DNA of 64,000 nucleotides from positions 1,798,001 to 1,862,000 of the forward strand of contig NC_003197.2 in the NCBI RefSeq assembly GCF_000006945.2, in the 5' to 3' direction. Positions 25,073 through 33,253 of this stretch are shown here, one piece after another. Each line of letters starts with the position of its first letter. Positions within the stretch are counted from its first letter, which is position 1. The notes under the pieces were generated by a model. The model did no database searches. It saw nothing but the letters and a program-made list of their open reading frames with translations, and was not told the DNA's origin. The stretch is from Salmonella enterica subsp. enterica serovar Typhimurium str. LT2 (GTDB lineage Bacteria > Pseudomonadota > Gammaproteobacteria > Enterobacterales > Enterobacteriaceae). The translations under genes were made by a program, and so were the position numbers.

Positions 25073-26266
25073 ATGACAACACTTCTCAACCCCTACTTTG
25101 GTGAATTCGGCGGCATGTATGTGCCGCAGATCCTGATGCCTGCGCTGAACCAGCTTGAAGAGGCCTTCGTCAGCGCGCAAAAAGATCCTGAATTTCAGGC
25201 GCAATTCGCCGATCTGCTAAAAAACTACGCGGGACGCCCCACCGCGCTGACGAAATGCCAGAACATTACCGCCGGTACGCGTACCACGTTGTATTTAAAG
25301 CGCGAAGATTTACTGCACGGCGGCGCGCACAAAACCAATCAGGTACTGGGTCAGGCGCTGCTGGCCAAACGGATGGGTAAAAGCGAGATTATCGCTGAAA
25401 CCGGCGCCGGTCAGCACGGCGTCGCCTCTGCGCTCGCCAGCGCCCTGCTGGGTCTGAAATGCCGTATCTATATGGGCGCCAAAGACGTTGAGCGCCAGTC
25501 GCCGAACGTCTTCCGTATGCGTCTGATGGGCGCTGAGGTCATCCCGGTTCATAGCGGCTCCGCTACGCTAAAAGATGCCTGTAACGAGGCGCTGCGCGAC
25601 TGGTCCGGTAGTTACGAAACCGCGCACTATATGCTCGGCACGGCGGCAGGACCGCATCCCTATCCCACCATCGTTCGCGAGTTCCAGCGCATGATTGGCG
25701 AAGAGACGAAAGCGCAAATCCTCGACAAAGAGGGCCGTCTGCCAGATGCCGTTATCGCTTGCGTCGGTGGCGGCTCAAACGCTATCGGGATGTTTGCCGA
25801 TTTTATTAATGATACCAGCGTCGGGCTAATAGGCGTTGAACCTGGTGGTCATGGTATTGAAACCGGCGAGCATGGCGCGCCGCTTAAACATGGTCGCGTT
25901 GGCATCTATTTCGGGATGAAAGCGCCGATGATGCAAACAGCAGACGGGCAAATTGAAGAGTCCTATTCCATTTCCGCCGGGCTCGATTTCCCGTCCGTTG
26001 GGCCGCAACATGCGTACCTGAACAGCATCGGACGCGCGGATTATGTCTCCATTACCGATGATGAGGCGCTGGAAGCCTTCAAAACGTTGTGCCGCCATGA
26101 GGGAATTATCCCGGCGCTGGAGTCCTCCCACGCGTTGGCGCACGCTCTGAAAATGATGCGCGAGCAGCCGGAAAAAGAGCAACTGCTGGTGGTCAATCTC
26201 TCTGGCCGCGGAGATAAAGACATCTTTACCGTACACGATATCCTGAAAGCGCGAGGGGAAATCTGA
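25073..26266 (+). CDS. trpB: Tryptophan synthase beta chain TrpB
   Basis: TrpB condenses indole with serine by a PLP-dependent reaction in the alpha2-beta2 tryptophan synthase. The 397-residue protein has the PLP lysine at Lys87 in LLHGGAHKTNQ, the substrate loop AETGAGQHGVA, and the phosphate-binding CVGGGSNAIG. The last base of its stop overlaps the ATG of trpA, so translation of the two is coupled and gives equal subunits. Confidence 0.98.
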   Translation: MTTLLNPYFGEFGGMYVPQILMPALNQLEEAFVSAQKDPEFQAQFADLLKNYAGRPTALTKCQNITAGTRTTLYLKREDLLHGGAHKTNQVLGQALLAKRMGKSEIIAETGAGQHGVASALASALLGLKCRIYMGAKDVERQSPNVFRMRLMGAEVIPVHSGSATLKDACNEALRDWSGSYETAHYMLGTAAGPHPYPTIVREFQRMIGEETKAQILDKEGRLPDAVIACVGGGSNAIGMFADFINDTSVGLIGVEPGGHGIETGEHGAPLKHGRVGIYFGMKAPMMQTADGQIEESYSISAGLDFPSVGPQHAYLNSIGRADYVSITDDEALEAFKTLCRHEGIIPALESSHALAHALKMMREQPEKEQLLVVNLSGRGDKDIFTVHDILKARGEI

Positions 26267-27072
26267 TGGAACGCTACGAAAATTTATTTGCCCAACTCAA
26301 CGATCGCCGGGAAGGCGCTTTTGTCCCCTTCGTGACCCTGGGCGACCCTGGCATTGAACAGTCACTGAAAATTATTGACACACTGATTGACGCTGGCGCC
26401 GACGCTCTGGAACTGGGGGTTCCCTTCTCCGATCCGCTGGCCGATGGCCCTACCATCCAGAATGCGAACTTACGCGCCTTCGCCGCTGGCGTCACGCCGG
26501 CTCAGTGTTTTGAAATGCTGGCGCTGATTCGTGAAAAACACCCGACCATTCCGATTGGCCTGCTAATGTACGCGAATCTGGTGTTCAATAACGGCATAGA
26601 TGCGTTCTATGCCCGTTGTGAACAGGTTGGCGTAGATTCCGTGCTGGTCGCAGATGTCCCGGTTGAAGAATCGGCCCCCTTCCGCCAGGCAGCGTTACGG
26701 CATAATATCGCGCCGATCTTCATCTGCCCGCCAAATGCGGATGACGATCTTCTGCGCCAGGTCGCATCTTACGGCCGCGGTTACACCTACCTGCTTTCGC
26801 GTTCGGGTGTCACCGGCGCGGAAAACCGTGGCGCATTGCCGTTGCATCATCTCATTGAGAAGCTTAAAGAGTACCATGCCGCGCCTGCGTTACAGGGCTT
26901 CGGTATCTCCTCGCCGGAACAGGTGTCTGCGGCCGTGCGTGCCGGGGCGGCTGGCGCTATCTCCGGCTCAGCCATTGTCAAGATTATCGAGAAAAACCTC
27001 GCGTCTCCCAAACAGATGTTGGCGGAGCTCAGGTCCTTTGTCTCAGCCATGAAAGCCGCCAGCCGCGCATAA
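26266..27072 (+). CDS. trpA: Tryptophan synthase alpha chain TrpA
   Basis: TrpA cleaves indole-3-glycerol phosphate to indole and glyceraldehyde 3-phosphate and channels the indole to TrpB. The 268-residue TIM barrel has the catalytic Glu49 and Asp60 (ALELGVPFSDPLAD), VTLGDPG, and the phosphate-binding GFGISSPEQV and GAISGSAIV turns. Its start codon overlaps the last base of trpB. A hairpin follows at 27081-27103. Confidence 0.98.
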   Translation: MERYENLFAQLNDRREGAFVPFVTLGDPGIEQSLKIIDTLIDAGADALELGVPFSDPLADGPTIQNANLRAFAAGVTPAQCFEMLALIREKHPTIPIGLLMYANLVFNNGIDAFYARCEQVGVDSVLVADVPVEESAPFRQAALRHNIAPIFICPPNADDDLLRQVASYGRGYTYLLSRSGVTGAENRGALPLHHLIEKLKEYHAAPALQGFGISSPEQVSAAVRAGAAGAISGSAIVKIIEKNLASPKQMLAELRSFVSAMKAASRA

Positions 27073-27080
27073 CGGGTTAA

Positions 27081-27103
27081 GCCGTCAGCATAACGCTGGC
27101 GGC
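27081..27103 (+). terminator. Hairpin after trpA (trp t candidate)
   Basis: GCCGTCAGC (27081-27089) pairs with GCTGGCGGC (27095-27103) including one wobble, but no U tract follows. It lies 9 bases after the trpA stop, as the trp t terminator does, though here it looks weak on its own and may need the Rho-dependent downstream site known for trp. Confidence 0.5.
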
Positions 27104-27551
27104 TTAATGAGTGGCTGGCGCCGAACCAGAATCACGATTCAGACGTACATCATCAATCTTTTTGGTGTTATTCCCCGTCCAGCTTTCAAAAAGTCTGAAG
27201 TCAATTTTTGCTAAGAAAACTCCTAATCACGCCGAAAAATTTAGCGTTTTCACGTCAATTTCCCCCGCCTTTATGTAAAGAAATGTCAACAAACAATGCA
27301 TTAACGTTTCCAGGGCCGCAGATAGTGACGATTGTTATTAATAACAATGCAAAGCATTTCCTGTTAAATCGCTTATTCTAAAAGAAAATATAGAATATAT
27401 TATCTCTAAACCATTTTTTGTGCGTTATTTACGCGGTAAATCACAACTATTTCCGTCAATTTGACTAATCGGTTTAACCAACTAATTTTAATAGGGTGTC
27501 GACACGGTTAAAACCGATTTTTTCAGCAAGCAACGAGACAGGAGAAATAAT
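27104..27551. other. AT-rich intergenic region before yciG with a palindrome
   Basis: About 448 bp without a gene. It contains a perfect 18-base palindrome, ATTGTTATT-AATAACAAT, at 27331-27348, which overlaps the repeat AATGC-AAA-GCATT (27346-27358). Farther down TTGACT (27461-27466) and TAATTT (27483-27488) could form a promoter for yciG. The high AT content fits binding by H-NS, which is reported to silence this kind of region. Confidence 0.55.
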
Positions 27552-27734
27552 ATGGCCGAACATCGTGGTGGTTCAGGAAATTTCGCCGAGAATCGTGAAA
27601 AAGCATCTGAAGCGGGCCGCAAAGGCGGTCAGCATAGCGGCGGGAATTTCAAAAACGATCCGCAACGAGCTTCTGAAGCCGGTAAAAAAGGTGGTCAGAA
27701 TAGTCACGGCGGACGTAAATCCGATAATTCCTGA
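27552..27734 (+). CDS. yciG: KGG-repeat stress protein YciG
   Basis: A 60-residue, very hydrophilic protein with two KGG repeats, SEAGRKGGQHS and SEAGKKGGQNS, separated by GGNFKNDPQRA. It matches YciG, a stress-induced protein whose homologues resemble plant LEA-like GsiB proteins. The start at 27552 follows CAGGAG with suitable spacing. It heads the yciG-yciF-yciE-katN group. In Salmonella this cluster is sigma-S dependent; the sequence shows only the gene order. A half-terminator hairpin follows at 27777-27798. Confidence 0.92.
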   Translation: MAEHRGGSGNFAENREKASEAGRKGGQHSGGNFKNDPQRASEAGKKGGQNSHGGRKSDNS

Positions 27735-27776
27735 TTTACTGTAATGTAAATATAACACATGCTTTTATCAAGCAAT

Positions 27777-27803
27777 CTGCGAGTCTTCTGGCTCGCAGTA
27801 TTT
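27777..27803 (+). terminator. Hairpin between yciG and yciF
   Basis: CTGCGAG (27777-27783) and CTCGCAG (27792-27798) pair over an 8-base loop, then TATTTT. It may only partly stop transcription, giving more yciG than yciFE-katN mRNA. Confidence 0.5.
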
Positions 27804-27823
27804 TGCCCAGGAGAATTAGATTT

Positions 27824-28327
27824 ATGAATATCAAAACCGTTGAAGACCTTTTTATCCATCTACTTTCAGATACCTATAGTGCAGAAAAACAATTAACCAA
27901 GGCTCTTCCTAAACTTGCCAGAGCCACGTCCAATGAAAAATTAAGCCAGGCCTTTCAATCTCATCTTGAAGAAACCCAGGGTCAGATTGAACGTATTGAT
28001 CAGATCGTCGAATCTGAATCTGGCATTAAACTGAAAAGAATGAAATGCGTCGCTATGGAAGGGCTGATTGAAGAAGCCAATGAAGTCATCGAAAGTACGG
28101 AGAAAAACGAAGTACGCGATGCAGCGCTTATCGCCGCGGCGCAAAAAGTCGAGCATTACGAAATCGCCAGCTACGGCACGCTAGCCACCCTGGCCGAGCA
28201 GCTCGGCTATAGCAAAGCATTAAAACTGCTCAAAGAAACCCTCGACGAGGAAAAACAAACTGATTTAAAACTTACCGATTTAGCAGTCAGCAATGTTAAT
28301 AAAAGTGCTGAACGCAAATCGAAATAA
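27824..28327 (+). CDS. yciF: Ferritin-like DUF892 protein YciF
   Basis: A 167-residue all-helical protein of the DUF892 family, a ferritin-like fold with a possible di-iron site. Carboxylates and histidines that fit metal binding occur in LFIHLLSDTYSAEKQL, HLEETQGQIERI, and KVEHYEIASYGTL (with His and Glu in an ExxHYE-like order). The ATG at 27824 has AGGAG at 27809-27813, ten bases away. A longer in-frame reading from 27803 is unlikely. It is followed by the related yciE. Its job in metal or oxidant handling is inferred, not shown. Confidence 0.92.
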   Translation: MNIKTVEDLFIHLLSDTYSAEKQLTKALPKLARATSNEKLSQAFQSHLEETQGQIERIDQIVESESGIKLKRMKCVAMEGLIEEANEVIESTEKNEVRDAALIAAAQKVEHYEIASYGTLATLAEQLGYSKALKLLKETLDEEKQTDLKLTDLAVSNVNKSAERKSK

Positions 28328-28400
28328 TATTTTTAATTATCAGCTTGCATGATTCCGATTTTATTATCGGAGCAGATTATCACGCATTGAGGAATGTAAA

Positions 28401-28907
28401 ATGAATTATACTGAACATTATCATGACTGGCTTCGTGACGCCCATGCCATGGAAAAACAGGCAGAATCGATGCTTGAATCTATGGCCAGCCGTATTGAAA
28501 ATTATCCTGATATAAAAGCCAGAATTGAACAACATATTAGTGAAACCAAACATCAAATTACCATGCTCGAAGAAGTGTTGGACCGTAATGGCATTTCCCG
28601 TTCGGTGTTGAAAGACTCCATGAGTAAAATGGCAGCAATGGGGCAATCTATCGGTGGCATGTTCCCTTCCGATGAAATTGTCAAAGGTTCAATTAGCGGT
28701 TATGTTTTCGAGCAGTTCGAAATTGCTTGTTATACCTCCCTGCTGGCGGCGGCAAAAAAAGCTGGCGACACTGCCTCAATTCCGACGATTGAAGCCATTC
28801 TGAAAGAAGAAATGCAAATGGCTGACTGGCTTATCAAACATATTCCGCAGACAACGGAACAATTTTTACTGCGATCTGAAGCAGATGGCGTTGAAGCCAA
28901 AAAATAA
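28401..28907 (+). CDS. yciE: Ferritin-like DUF892 protein YciE
   Basis: A 168-residue DUF892 protein, related to YciF. Metal-ligand type residues appear in HDWLRDAHAMEKQAESML, HISETKHQITMLEEVL and YVFEQFEIACYTSL. The start at 28401 has GAGGA upstream with 8 bases spacing. It precedes katN, whose start is 19 bases after its stop. The pair of ferritin-like proteins next to a manganese catalase suggests a role in oxidative-stress protection, which is an inference from context. Confidence 0.92.
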   Translation: MNYTEHYHDWLRDAHAMEKQAESMLESMASRIENYPDIKARIEQHISETKHQITMLEEVLDRNGISRSVLKDSMSKMAAMGQSIGGMFPSDEIVKGSISGYVFEQFEIACYTSLLAAAKKAGDTASIPTIEAILKEEMQMADWLIKHIPQTTEQFLLRSEADGVEAKK

Positions 28908-28926
28908 ATAATAAGCAGGAGGCAAT

Positions 28927-29805
28927 ATGTTTCGACACGTAAAACAACTTCAATATACTGTGCGAGTGAGCGAACCTAATCCTGGATTAGCGAACCTGCT
29001 GCTGGAACAGTTTGGCGGCCCGCAGGGCGAACTGGCGGCCGCCTGCCGCTACTTCACGCAAGGTTTAAGCGATGATGATGCCGGTCGTAGAGAAATGTTA
29101 ATGGACATCGCCACCGAGGAGCTGAGTCATCTGGAAATTATCGGCTCACTGGTAGGAATGCTTAATAAAGGCGCTAAAGGCGAGCTGGCGGAAGGTACCG
29201 AAAACGAAGCGGAACTTTATCGCTCGCTGACGCAGAATGGTAATGATAGCCATATCACCTCTCTGCTGTATGGCGGCGGCCCGGCGTTGACAAACTCCGG
29301 CGGCGTACCGTGGACCGCGGCTTATATTGATACTATCGGCGAAGTCACAGCCGATCTACGCTCAAACATCGCGGCAGAGGCGCGAGCGAAGATCATTTAT
29401 GAACGCCTGATTAATCTGACCGACGATCCTGGCGTAAAAGACACACTCAGTTTCTTAATGACCCGTGAAGTCGCGCACCAGCTCTCTTTTGAAAAGGCGC
29501 TGTATTCGATTCGTAACAACTTCCCGCCGGGTAAATTACCGCCGGTAGAACAGTATACCGACGTGTACTACAACATGTCGCAAGGCGACGATCCGCGAGG
29601 TAGCTGGAATAGCGATGAGAACTTCAACTATGTCGCAGAACCGATGCCTGCTGTTGATGGCGGCGATGGCCTGGCGACAGTGAAATTGCCGCGCGAGCAG
29701 ATGGCGCTGCTCAAAGCGATGGCAGAAAGAACGAAATCGGACCCCACCGTTGATCCTCTCACTGGCGCAGAACTAGGCTGCGGCGAACCGAAAGAAGACA
29801 AGTGA
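28927..29805 (+). CDS. katN: Manganese (non-heme) catalase KatN
   Basis: A 292-residue manganese catalase that dismutates hydrogen peroxide with a di-manganese site. The expected ligands are seen: Glu35 (QGELAAACRY), Glu65 and His68 (ATEELSHLE), then the Glu in AAEARAKIIYERL and the His in REVAHQLSFEKAL. These equal the ligand pattern of the Lactobacillus enzyme. The start at 28927 has AGGAGG at 28917-28922. It is the last gene of the yciGFE-katN cluster and is followed by a terminator at 29844. KatN is known in Salmonella as sigma-S regulated, and E. coli K-12 lacks it. Confidence 0.96.
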   Translation: MFRHVKQLQYTVRVSEPNPGLANLLLEQFGGPQGELAAACRYFTQGLSDDDAGRREMLMDIATEELSHLEIIGSLVGMLNKGAKGELAEGTENEAELYRSLTQNGNDSHITSLLYGGGPALTNSGGVPWTAAYIDTIGEVTADLRSNIAAEARAKIIYERLINLTDDPGVKDTLSFLMTREVAHQLSFEKALYSIRNNFPPGKLPPVEQYTDVYYNMSQGDDPRGSWNSDENFNYVAEPMPAVDGGDGLATVKLPREQMALLKAMAERTKSDPTVDPLTGAELGCGEPKEDK

Positions 29806-29843
29806 GTTCCGACAAGTAAAATCCGTGTGTCATGTCCTTTTTT

Positions 29844-29868
29844 GACCCCGCCTGGCGGGGTCTTTTTT
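29844..29868 (+). terminator. katN terminator
   Basis: GACCCCG (29844-29850) pairs with CGGGGTC (29856-29862) over CCTGG, followed by TTTTTT. It lies 38 bases after the katN stop and 19 before the ompW stop. Confidence 0.9.
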
Positions 29869-29886
29869 CGTCACAACATCACGCGA

Positions 29887-30525
29887 TTAGAAACGATAGC
29901 CTGCCGAGAACATAAATACCCATGGGTCCAGACGCACGCTGTCATGATGCTGAACGCCGCCCATTTTATAATTGGCGGTAGTATCAATATCCATGTACCA
30001 GACAGAGGCGCCAATTAACCAGTCGCGGTTAATCAGGTAATCTACCCCAACTTGCCCTGCCGCGCCCCAGGAATCCTTAAAGCTCAGATCGGACAGCCCG
30101 GCATTTTTACCATTATCGTTAAAGTCGTTATCGAAGAAGGTGGTGTAGTTCACCCCCACGCCGACATAAGGACGCACTTTGCTGCTGGAATCGCCGAAGT
30201 ACCACTGCGCCATTAACGTTGGCGGTAACAGGTGGACCGTGGCGATATCGCCCGTCGCGCCCGTACCCACCTTATGGCGGAACGGCGTAGCCGCCAGCAA
30301 TTCAACCCCGATATTGTCCGTCGCCATGTAAGTGAATGTCAGGCCGAGTTGCGTGTTATTACTCACATCAAACCCGTTTAAATGCCCCAGCGTACCACCC
30401 GCCCCTTCTGTAGGTCTGACGGTTGCCGGACCTGCACGCATAAAGAATTCTCCGGCTTCGTGCGCGAACGCGCTGCCTGAGAGAAGAGTTGTTAACGCCA
30501 GTGCCGCCACTGTAAATTTTTTCAT
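29887..30525 (-). CDS. ompW: Outer membrane protein W OmpW
   Basis: OmpW is an eight-stranded outer-membrane beta-barrel for small hydrophobic compounds. The 212-residue precursor starts at 30525 with a signal peptide, MKKFTVAALALTTLLSGSAFA, and probable cleavage after AFA. The mature part begins HEAGEFFMRAGPATV, and the C-terminus ends AGYRF with the final Phe required for barrel insertion. Aromatic-rich strands (NYTTFFDNDFN, WYMDIDTTANYKM) alternate through the protein. It converges on katN. A longer in-frame reading to 30603 has no family support. Anaerobic or oxidative-stress control is known in enterics, but no site is assigned. Confidence 0.96.
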   Translation of the reverse strand: MKKFTVAALALTTLLSGSAFAHEAGEFFMRAGPATVRPTEGAGGTLGHLNGFDVSNNTQLGLTFTYMATDNIGVELLAATPFRHKVGTGATGDIATVHLLPPTLMAQWYFGDSSSKVRPYVGVGVNYTTFFDNDFNDNGKNAGLSDLSFKDSWGAAGQVGVDYLINRDWLIGASVWYMDIDTTANYKMGGVQHHDSVRLDPWVFMFSAGYRF

Positions 30526-30862
30526 ACCCGCTCCATCGTTATGGTTATAAAAGCGTGATGAATATACCCACAATGAAGTAATAAGTGATCTAATACAGAT
30601 CACATTTGTTCTTATAATTTAACATTTATTGATCCAGATTAATTTAGAACTTGTATTGAAAATCCTGGTTATAGGAATTCAGATCAATTTTGACATATTC
30701 ACGCTATGCAAATATTTGTCTGCTCCTGTTGCCCTGGCGATAAAGGCTGGCTAAGGTAATCAATGTCCCGCAATGGCGCGTGGCGTTAAGATTCGCGAAC
30801 ACTGCGGGACAGATTAATTTCCGTTGTAATCTATTGATACGTTAGTTTTTTGCAGGTGAATC
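30526..30862. promoter_or_regulatory. Intergenic region between ompW and the YkgJ-type gene
   Basis: A 337-bp gap between divergent genes. It holds an inverted repeat, TGTCCCGCA (30764-30772) and TGCGGGACA (30803-30811), spaced by 30 bases, with an additional CGCG pair inside. This could fold into a 48-base hairpin in the leader of the downstream gene or be an operator. The ompW side is AT-rich. Confidence 0.55.
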
Positions 30863-31267
30863 ATGAGCGTTCTTAACCCATGCATGACATGCGGTGCCTG
30901 TTGTGCCTATTTTCGTGTCTCCTTTTATTGGGCTGAAGGCGACGATGCCAGCGGACGCGTTCCGGCGTCATTAACCGAGCCTGTTACCCCTTTTTTACGT
31001 TGTATGGCCGGTACCAACCAAAAACAGCCGCACTGTAAAGCGCTAATTGGCACGCCGGGTGAAAACGTCAGTTGCGCTATTTATGAAAACCGCCCTTCAA
31101 CCTGTCGCGAATTTTCGATATCGGGCGAAGGAGGCGAAGTGAATGAGGCGTGTAATCGCGCCCGCGCGCGATACGGATTACCGCCGCTTTACAAAGATAT
31201 GCTTTTCCATACAACTGCTGATGCTGCCACTGTAGAGTTATCCAGGGTACAATTGCCCGCAAATTAA
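30863..31267 (+). CDS. YkgJ-family cysteine-cluster protein
   Basis: A 134-residue protein with cysteine clusters typical of the YkgJ/UPF0153 family, thought to bind zinc or iron. It opens CMTCGACCAYFRVSFYW, and has a second cluster CAIYENRPSTCREFS. Further cysteines are in FLRCMAG, HCKALIG and EACNRARARYG. No signal peptide or membrane segment is present. The start at 30863 has AGGTG upstream. It is followed, 25 bases after its stop, by yciC, and could be co-transcribed. The metal and biochemical role are unknown. E. coli K-12 does not have this gene between ompW and yciC as I recall. Confidence 0.82.
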   Translation: MSVLNPCMTCGACCAYFRVSFYWAEGDDASGRVPASLTEPVTPFLRCMAGTNQKQPHCKALIGTPGENVSCAIYENRPSTCREFSISGEGGEVNEACNRARARYGLPPLYKDMLFHTTADAATVELSRVQLPAN

Positions 31268-31292
31268 CACCTGCAAAACTCAAGGAGAGTGC

Positions 31293-32036
31293 ATGTCTAT
31301 CACGGCGAAGTCCGTTTACCGTGACGCCGGAAATTTTTTCCGAAATCAATTTATTACTATCTTGCTGGTTTCGTTGCTGTGCGCATTTATCACGGTGGTC
31401 TTAGGTCATGCCTTTTCACCCAGCGATGCGCAAATCGCGCAACTCAGTGAAGGAGAACATCTGGCAGGCAGCGCTGGCCTGTTTGAGCTGGTACAAAATA
31501 TGACGCCGGAGCAGCAACAGATCCTGTTGCGCGCCTCTGCCGCCTCGACGTTTTCCGGGCTTATCGGCAACGCTATTCTGGCCGGCGGTATCATCCTGAT
31601 GATTCAGTTAGTTTCAGCGGGACATCGGGTTAGCGCGCTGCGCGCTATCGGCGCCAGCGCCCCTGCATTGCCTAAACTGTTTATTCTTATTTTTCTGACT
31701 ACCCTGTTAGTGCAAATCGGTATAATGCTGATTGTCGTTCCGGGGATTATTATGGCCATTGTGCTGGCGCTTGCGCCAGTGATGTTGGTTGAAGAGAAAA
31801 TGGGCGTGTTTGCCGCAATGCGCAGCAGTATGCGTTTAGCCTGGGCTAACATGAGACTGGTCGCGCCCGCGGTGATAGGCTGGTTACTGGCTAAAACATT
31901 GCTATTGCTGTTCGCGCCCAGCTTCGCTGTACTGACCCCAAATGTAGGCGCTGTACTGGCGAATACGTTGAGCAATCTGATTTCCGCAGTATTGCTTATC
32001 TACTTATTCCGCCTGTATATGTTGATTCGCCAATAA
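31293..32036 (+). CDS. yciC: UPF0259 inner membrane protein YciC
   Basis: A 247-residue inner-membrane protein of the UPF0259 family, with about six predicted transmembrane helices. Examples are ITILLVSLLCAFITVVLG (about 18-35) and LFILIFLTTLLVQIGIML (about 128-145). The glycine/proline segment IVVPGIIMAIVLALAPVMLV follows the latter. The start at 31293 has AAGGAG at 31282-31287. The function is unknown. yciB follows, with a small hairpin between them at 32042-32064, and the two are probably one operon. Confidence 0.92.
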   Translation: MSITAKSVYRDAGNFFRNQFITILLVSLLCAFITVVLGHAFSPSDAQIAQLSEGEHLAGSAGLFELVQNMTPEQQQILLRASAASTFSGLIGNAILAGGIILMIQLVSAGHRVSALRAIGASAPALPKLFILIFLTTLLVQIGIMLIVVPGIIMAIVLALAPVMLVEEKMGVFAAMRSSMRLAWANMRLVAPAVIGWLLAKTLLLLFAPSFAVLTPNVGAVLANTLSNLISAVLLIYLFRLYMLIRQ

Positions 32037-32041
32037 TCCGC

Positions 32042-32064
32042 AATGCGCCGTTACGCGGCGCATT
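32042..32064 (+). repeat. Hairpin between yciC and yciB
   Basis: AATGCGCCG (32042-32050) and CGGCGCATT (32056-32064) are perfect complements over a 5-base loop. No T run follows. It may be an mRNA stability stem in the yciC-yciB message. Confidence 0.6.
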
Positions 32065-32092
32065 CGACGCTCGTTGATGATGGAATCGAAGA

Positions 32093-32632
32093 ATGAAGCA
32101 GTTTCTGGATTTTTTACCGCTGGTTGTCTTTTTTGCGTTTTATAAACTTTATGACATCTATGCGGCGACCTCCGCACTGATTGTCGCGACGGCAATCGTG
32201 CTGATTTATAGCTGGGTGCGCTATCGGAAAATAGAGAAGATGGCGCTGATTACCTTTGTTCTGGTTGCCGTCTTCGGCGGTCTGACGCTCTTCTTCCATA
32301 ACGATGAATTTATTAAATGGAAGGTGACGGTTATTTATGCGCTGTTCGCCGGCGCGCTGTTAATAAGCCAGTGGGTGATGAAAAAACCGTTAATTCAACG
32401 TATGTTAGGTAAAGAACTGGCGTTGCCGCAGCAGGTCTGGTCAAAGCTGAACCTGGCGTGGGCGCTGTTTTTTATTGCGTGCGGTCTGGCTAACATTTAT
32501 ATCGCCTTCTGGTTGCCGCAAAATATCTGGGTCAACTTTAAGGTCTTTGGACTCACGGCGCTGACGCTCATTTTTACCCTGCTGAGCGGCGTCTATATCT
32601 ACCGGCATCTGCCACAGGAAGATAAATCATAA
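32093..32632 (+). CDS. yciB: Inner membrane septation-type protein YciB (IspZ/IspA family)
   Basis: A 179-residue membrane protein with about five transmembrane helices ([20 protein letters not shown] at the start). It is the E. coli YciB and the Shigella IspZ/IspA protein, involved in cell-envelope integrity and division. Arginine-lysine clusters such as RYRKIEK lie between helices. The ATG at 32093 is near a weak ribosome site (GATGGAATC). It follows yciC, and a terminator at 32650 ends the run. Confidence 0.93.
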
Positions 32633-32649
32633 CCCTCCCGTGACTTATC

Positions 32650-32683
32650 ATCGCCAGACTGCGAACGCCTGGCGATATTTTCT
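32650..32683 (+). terminator. yciB terminator
   Basis: ATCGCCAG (32650-32657) pairs with CTGGCGAT (32669-32676) over an 11-base loop, followed by ATTTTCT. It lies 18 bases after the yciB stop codon. Confidence 0.75.
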
Positions 32684-32792
32684 CCGCCTTTACGCCCTGC
32701 GCTTTCCCGTCAGTACCTTTATTCCCACTATTCTCCACACAAAATTCATAGTAGCATCGCGGCTGTAATTTTTTCTGATAGTCGGTTTTACA

Positions 32793-33194
32793 ATGACAAC
32801 AATGGATAATACTCCTCAGGGCGAGCTGGTTTTACGTACATTGGCCATGCCTGCCGATACCAATGCGAACGGCGATATTTTTGGCGGCTGGCTGATGTCG
32901 CAAATGGATATTGGCGGCGCGATACTGGCCAAAGAGATCGCGCACGGTCGGGTTGTAACCGTACGCGTGGAAGGAATGACATTTCTGCGCCCCGTCGCGG
33001 TTGGCGATGTCGTATGCTGCTACGCGCGCTGCGTTAAACGCGGTACGACGTCTATTAGCATAAATATTGAAGTCTGGGTGAAAAAAGTCGCGTCAGAACC
33101 GATTGGGCAGCGCTACAAGGCCACCGAGGCGCTGTTTATTTATGTTGCCGTCGATCCGGACGGTAAACCTCGCCCGCTCCCGGTTCAGGGTTAA
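32793..33194 (+). CDS. yciA: Acyl-CoA thioesterase YciA
   Basis: A 133-residue hotdog-fold acyl-CoA thioesterase with broad acyl-chain range. The conserved segment TNANGDIFGGWLMSQMDIGG holds the catalytic aspartate, and VTVRVEGMTFLRPVAVGD is the central strand block. The ATG at 32793 gives a start MTTMDNTPQGELVL; an alternative ATG at 32802 (MDN...) is also in frame. It converges on tonB, with an inverted repeat between the two. Confidence 0.94.
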   Translation: MTTMDNTPQGELVLRTLAMPADTNANGDIFGGWLMSQMDIGGAILAKEIAHGRVVTVRVEGMTFLRPVAVGDVVCCYARCVKRGTTSISINIEVWVKKVASEPIGQRYKATEALFIYVAVDPDGKPRPLPVQG

Positions 33195-33208
33195 GTATAC
33201 CCGCTTAC

Positions 33209-33245
33209 GCCGCCAGCAGGTGATGGTATATTCCTGGCTGGCGGC
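33209..33245. terminator. Inverted repeat between yciA and tonB, possible bidirectional terminator
   Basis: GCCGCCAGC (33209-33217) pairs with GCTGGCGGC (33237-33245), with an inner AGG/CCT pair. A bidirectional terminator is known at this place in E. coli. Here no U tract is seen on either side. Confidence 0.45.
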
Positions 33246-33253
33246 GCCAGAGA

